NCBI RefSeq assembly: GCF_900107845.1
Contig: NZ_FNRM01000008.1
Span: 62,001-126,000 of the forward strand
Direction: 5' to 3'
Length of the DNA: 64,000 nucleotides
Source of the DNA: Alkalimonas amylolytica
GTDB taxonomy: Bacteria > Pseudomonadota > Gammaproteobacteria > Enterobacterales > Alteromonadaceae
A program made the translations under genes and the position numbers. Each line of letters opens with the position of its first letter. Position 1 is the stretch's first letter. The notes under the pieces were generated by a model. The model made no database searches. It saw nothing but the letters and a program-made list of their open reading frames with translations, and was not told where the DNA came from. Shown here piece by piece: positions 60,773 to 64,000 of the stretch.

Positions 60773-61024
60773 ATGGCAAAAAAGAAAACCGATCTGAGTC
60801 AGTTCGAGCAACAACTGGCGGAGCTGGAGCAGATTGTCAGTCAACTGGAGCAAGGCGATCTGTCGCTGGATGAGTCACTCCGCCAATTTGAGCGAGGCAT
60901 TCAGTTATCACGGCAAAGCCAACAGCAACTGCAACAGGCGGAGCAACAGGTACAGCAGTTGCTACAGAAAGATGGCCAGGCAGAGCTCGTTCCATTTCAC
61001 AATCCGGAAGATGAACAAGCGTGA
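60773..61024 (+). CDS. xseB: Exodeoxyribonuclease VII small subunit
   Basis: 83 residues; the pattern FEQQLAELEQIVSQLEQGDLSLDESLRQFERGIQLSR (split) is diagnostic. With XseA (not in this window) it degrades single-stranded DNA. It overlaps ispA by 4 bases (GTGA) and leads the xseB-ispA-dxs operon. Confidence 0.95.
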   Translation: MAKKKTDLSQFEQQLAELEQIVSQLEQGDLSLDESLRQFERGIQLSRQSQQQLQQAEQQVQQLLQKDGQAELVPFHNPEDEQA

Positions 61025-61908
61025 AACCAGAATTTTTAGCGCTTGACCAGACACGTGTTGAGCAGGTATTGCAGCAGGTATTGCAGCAACAAATCGGCGC
61101 AGCAACGTCATTACATCAGGCCATGCACTACAGCATTTTACTGGGTGGCAAGCGCATACGCCCCTCTTTGGTATATCGTTGTGGCCTGATGCTAGGAGCC
61201 CGGATTGAAGACTTGGATGCCCCTGCTGCTGCTTTAGAAGCCATTCATTGCTATTCTTTGATCCACGATGATTTACCGGCGATGGATAATGATGCCCTTC
61301 GCCGTGGCAAGCCAACTTGCCATATTGCCTTTGATGAGGCGACTGCTATTTTAGCGGGCGATGCGATTCAGAGCCTGGCTTTTGATATTCTGAGCAGCCA
61401 TCACTTTCATCAGGTTCCTGCTGAGCGGGTACTTGCCATGGTAAAGCAACTGGCCAAAGCAAGTGGTGTGCTTGGTATGTGTGCAGGTCAGGCGATTGAT
61501 CTGGCGCATACTAACCAGGATTTTACCCTGGACACACTGGAGCAAATGCATCGTCTGAAAACAGGTGCTTTGATCCAATGCGCGGTAGAACTGGCTTGGT
61601 TGGCCAGTCCGGCATCAAAGCCGGAAGATTTGGAACTGCTGCGCCGCTTTGCCGCTTCATTGGGACTGGCGTTCCAGGTGCAGGACGACATTCTTGATAT
61701 TGAAAGCGATACCGAAACCCTGGGTAAACCTCAGGGATCGGATCATCAGGCCAACAAAGCAACTTACCCTGCCTTGCTGGGCCTGTCTGAAGCAAAACGA
61801 AAAGCAGAACAATTGTATCAGGATGCAATTGCAGCCTTGGCGCAACTGCCCTACCAGGGCGATGAACTACAAGCCCTGGCGCAATTTTTAATTGCCCGTA
61901 AAAATTAA
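61021..61908 (+). CDS. ispA: Farnesyl diphosphate synthase (geranyltranstransferase)
   Basis: 295 residues, GTG start overlapping the xseB stop. The first Asp-rich motif is YSLIHDDLPAMDNDALRRG and the second is FQVQDDILDIESDTETLGK; LLGGKRIRPSLVY and GMCAGQAIDL are also typical. Condenses DMAPP and IPP to farnesyl diphosphate for quinones, undecaprenyl carrier and other isoprenoids. It sits between xseB and dxs as in many proteobacteria. Confidence 0.96.
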   Translation: MKPEFLALDQTRVEQVLQQVLQQQIGAATSLHQAMHYSILLGGKRIRPSLVYRCGLMLGARIEDLDAPAAALEAIHCYSLIHDDLPAMDNDALRRGKPTCHIAFDEATAILAGDAIQSLAFDILSSHHFHQVPAERVLAMVKQLAKASGVLGMCAGQAIDLAHTNQDFTLDTLEQMHRLKTGALIQCAVELAWLASPASKPEDLELLRRFAASLGLAFQVQDDILDIESDTETLGKPQGSDHQANKATYPALLGLSEAKRKAEQLYQDAIAALAQLPYQGDELQALAQFLIARKN

Positions 61909-61923
61909 AATAAAGGCCCATGC

Positions 61924-63786
61924 ATGACAGTTGATATAGACGACTACCCATTGCTGGCGCAGGCCGACCTGCCCCAGCAACTGCGACAGATCCCTCAAGA
62001 TAAGCTTCCTAAGCTGTGTCATGAGTTACGGGATTTCTTACTGAACAGTGTCAGTCAAAGTAGCGGCCATTTTGCATCAGGGCTTGGTACAGTTGAGCTA
62101 ACGGTTGCTTTGCACTATGTCTACAACACCCCTTTTGATAGGCTCATTTGGGATGTAGGTCATCAGGCCTATCCGCACAAAATCCTGACCGGCCGTCGGC
62201 ACCGTATGAATACCATCCGGCAAAAGGACGGTCTACACCCCTTCCCTTACCGTGAAGAAAGTGAATACGACACCCTCAGTGTAGGCCACTCCAGTACCTC
62301 CATCAGTGCCGCCTTGGGCATGGCATTAGCAGCACAGGCAGAACAAAGTGGTCGCAGGGTTGTTGCCGTGATAGGCGATGGTGCCATTACGGCTGGTATG
62401 GCGTTTGAAGCTTTAAATCATGCCGGGGAAACCAAGCCCGATATGCTGGTGATCCTGAACGACAACGACATGTCGATTTCTGAGAATGTAGGTGCTTTGA
62501 ACAAATACTTTGCCCGCATCTTATCCGGTAACTTTTACACCAACCTGCGTGAAGGTGGTAAAAAAATTCTTAGTGGTGTGCCCCCTCTGCATGAGCTGGC
62601 CAGCAAGGCAGAAGAGCACTTCAAGGGCATGGTCACTCCTGGTACTTTTTTTGAAGAACTGGGTTTTAACTACATCGGGCCCATTGATGGCCATGATGTG
62701 CTCAGCCTGACAGATACCATTCGTAATATGCGGGGTATGAAAGGACCGCAGCTGCTGCATGTCGTCACGAAAAAAGGCAAGGGCTATCACCCCGCCGAGC
62801 AGGATCCTATCGGCTATCATGCGGTATCGAAATTTGATCCAAGCAGCAGCAGCCTGCCAGCTAAAGCCGCTGGTCGCCCTAGCTTTTCCAATGTATTCGG
62901 CCGCTGGATCTGCGATATGGCAGAGCAGGATGAACGCTTGCATGCCATCACACCAGCCATGCGTGAGGGCTCTGATCTGGTCGAGTTTTCCAGACGCTTT
63001 CCTCATCGCTATTACGATGTGGCGATTGCTGAACAACATGCTGTTACCCTGGCAGCAGGTCTTGCCATCGAAGGTTTGAAACCGGTGGTAGCCATTTATT
63101 CAACCTTTTTACAGCGGGCCTACGATCAACTAATCCACGATGTGGCGCTGCAAAATCTGAATGTGTTATTCGCCATTGATCGCGCAGGTGTCGTTGGCCA
63201 GGATGGTCCAACCCACCAAGGCGCTTTTGATATCAGTTTTATGCGCTGTATCCCTAACCTGGTGCTTATGGCACCGGCTGATGAAGATGAATGCCGGCAA
63301 ATGCTCTACACCGGTTACCAACACCCAGGACCAGCAGCAGTTCGTTACCCTCGAGGCAGCGGCAGTGGTGTGGTACCAAGCGATACGATGCAAGCCCTGA
63401 GTATTGGTAAAGGCTGCAAGCTACGTCAGGGCAGCAAGGTGGCTATACTGGCTTTTGGTCCATTGCTGCATGAGTGCAAGGCTGTAGCGGAGACTCTGAA
63501 TGCAACGTTGGTCAACATGCGCTTTATCAAACCGCTGGATCAGGCGTTGATCGCTGAGCTCGCCGCTGAACACGAACTGCTGGTTACCCTTGAAGATGGT
63601 GCTGTGCAAGGAGGTGCTGGCTCTGCAGTGGCTGAAGTCTTATTGCAGCTACCACAGCGTTGCAGGTTGTTGACGTTAGGCTTACCTGATCAATTTATCA
63701 AGCATGGTAGCCAACAGGAAATTTATGCTGAACTTGGCCTTGACCAAGCAGGCATTTTACACAAAATCCGGCAACACCTCGGCTGA
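61924..63786 (+). CDS. dxs: 1-deoxy-D-xylulose-5-phosphate synthase
   Basis: 620 residues, TPP-dependent transketolase-like enzyme that makes DXP from pyruvate and glyceraldehyde-3-phosphate, first step of the MEP isoprenoid pathway. Landmarks: [38 protein letters not shown] motif [45 protein letters not shown] and [22 protein letters not shown] precedes the ATG, which follows ispA after 15 bases, so it shares its transcript. Confidence 0.97.
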   Translation: MTVDIDDYPLLAQADLPQQLRQIPQDKLPKLCHELRDFLLNSVSQSSGHFASGLGTVELTVALHYVYNTPFDRLIWDVGHQAYPHKILTGRRHRMNTIRQKDGLHPFPYREESEYDTLSVGHSSTSISAALGMALAAQAEQSGRRVVAVIGDGAITAGMAFEALNHAGETKPDMLVILNDNDMSISENVGALNKYFARILSGNFYTNLREGGKKILSGVPPLHELASKAEEHFKGMVTPGTFFEELGFNYIGPIDGHDVLSLTDTIRNMRGMKGPQLLHVVTKKGKGYHPAEQDPIGYHAVSKFDPSSSSLPAKAAGRPSFSNVFGRWICDMAEQDERLHAITPAMREGSDLVEFSRRFPHRYYDVAIAEQHAVTLAAGLAIEGLKPVVAIYSTFLQRAYDQLIHDVALQNLNVLFAIDRAGVVGQDGPTHQGAFDISFMRCIPNLVLMAPADEDECRQMLYTGYQHPGPAAVRYPRGSGSGVVPSDTMQALSIGKGCKLRQGSKVAILAFGPLLHECKAVAETLNATLVNMRFIKPLDQALIAELAAEHELLVTLEDGAVQGGAGSAVAEVLLQLPQRCRLLTLGLPDQFIKHGSQQEIYAELGLDQAGILHKIRQHLG

Positions 63787-63797
63787 TTCTGATTGAT

Positions 63798-63998
63798 TCA
63801 GGGCACATCAGTCTCACTGATGGGGCCCTGATGATTGGCAGCCTGAATTTTGAACTGGGCTAATCCTTCCGACAGGAGCTGCTCAATCTGTGCTTCAATA
63901 TGCATCGATTCCTCAAATTCGAAAGCGTCAACCCGACCATCAAACACCAAGGTAGCCACGCCATCTTTGCCTTCATGTTTTACCCGATATAGTGCCAT
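63798..63998 (-). CDS. Hypothetical protein, 3' part visible
   Basis: 66 residues from an ATG two bases from the end of the window; the true start may lie beyond it. The visible sequence (YRVKHEGKDGVATLVFDGRV, then FEFEESMHIEAQIEQLL and a Gln/Asn-rich end) shows an alternation of strands and helix, with no family I can name. It is convergent with dxs (11-base gap) and its end overlaps a hairpin. Confidence 0.55.
   Translation of the reverse strand: MALYRVKHEGKDGVATLVFDGRVDAFEFEESMHIEAQIEQLLSEGLAQFKIQAANHQGPISETDVP
63799..63830. terminator. Hairpin between dxs and the last gene
   Basis: CAGGGC (63799-63804) pairs with GCCCTG (63825-63830) and CATCAGT (63806-63812) with ACTGATG (63816-63822), giving a 13-base stem with one bulge each side. 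No T-run follows on either strand, so termination strength is uncertain. Confidence 0.5.
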
Positions 63999-64000
63999 CT

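Noticed and set aside
1-64000. tRNA, rRNA, prophage or integrative element
   Set aside because: None of their characteristic sequences or genes was seen on reading the window.

Overview
The window is chromosomal DNA of a heterotrophic, flagellated and probably type-IV-piliated gammaproteobacterium. The gene neighbourhoods (pilU-pilT | yggS-proC-yggT-DUF4426-rdgB-hemW; pomAB next to xseB-ispA-dxs; an attenuated hisGDCBHAFI operon; DUF2982; YggN) fit the Alteromonadales/Chromatiaceae side of the class, of the Rheinheimera/Alishewanella/Arsukibacterium kind. That placement is an inference from gene content and order, not from a search. No rRNA, tRNA, CRISPR array, integrase or transposase was recognised. 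Most of the window is vertically inherited core genome with small accessory patches.

Layout. 1-7 kb: end of a PEP-CTERM-like surface protein, a secreted M9 collagenase-type metalloprotease, an unknown secreted protein, a periplasmic cyclophilin and a TPR-GGDEF diguanylate cyclase. 7-12 kb: a GntR/FCD regulator, an M24 Xaa-Pro peptidase, an ornithine-cyclodeaminase-family enzyme and a secreted DPP4-type S9 peptidase; identical TTGTATACAA palindromes precede both peptidase units, suggesting a local regulon for proline-containing peptides. 12.3-20 kb: the histidine operon, with a leader peptide carrying six consecutive His codons and an attenuator; a 355-bp repeat mosaic separates hisF from hisI. 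20-29 kb: a PocR-GAF-GGDEF cyclase, a second PEP-CTERM-like surface protein, a CBS protein, an RhtA-type exporter, an AraC regulator, a large TonB-dependent receptor and a class A acid phosphatase lipoprotein. The receptor and the phosphatase are preceded by duplicated copies of one ~140-bp control region.

29-41 kb: DUF962 and CBS proteins, pilU/pilT, PLP and proline metabolism, RdgB, HemW, a DUF885 lipoprotein peptidase, and a membrane protein joining a pseudokinase to a formylglycine-enzyme-like domain, both lacking their catalytic residues. 40.6-51 kb: YggN, two DUF1566 proteins (one with PKD-like repeats), a FapA/DUF342 protein, small unknowns and an RND efflux pair. 51-64 kb: a YkgJ-type cysteine protein, an SDR and a flavin oxidoreductase, MsrA, a BtuB receptor under a cobalamin riboswitch, YajQ, a ketopantoate-reductase-family enzyme, ThiI, the sodium-type flagellar stator PomAB, XseB-IspA-Dxs, and the 3' part of an unknown gene.

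No complete novel defence or mobile system was found. The strongest candidates for something undescribed are the peptidase regulon with helically phased half-sites, the duplicated receptor/phosphatase control region with an apparent one-base lesion in the phosphatase signal peptide, the doubly degenerate pseudokinase-FGE protein, and the repeat mosaic inside the his operon.
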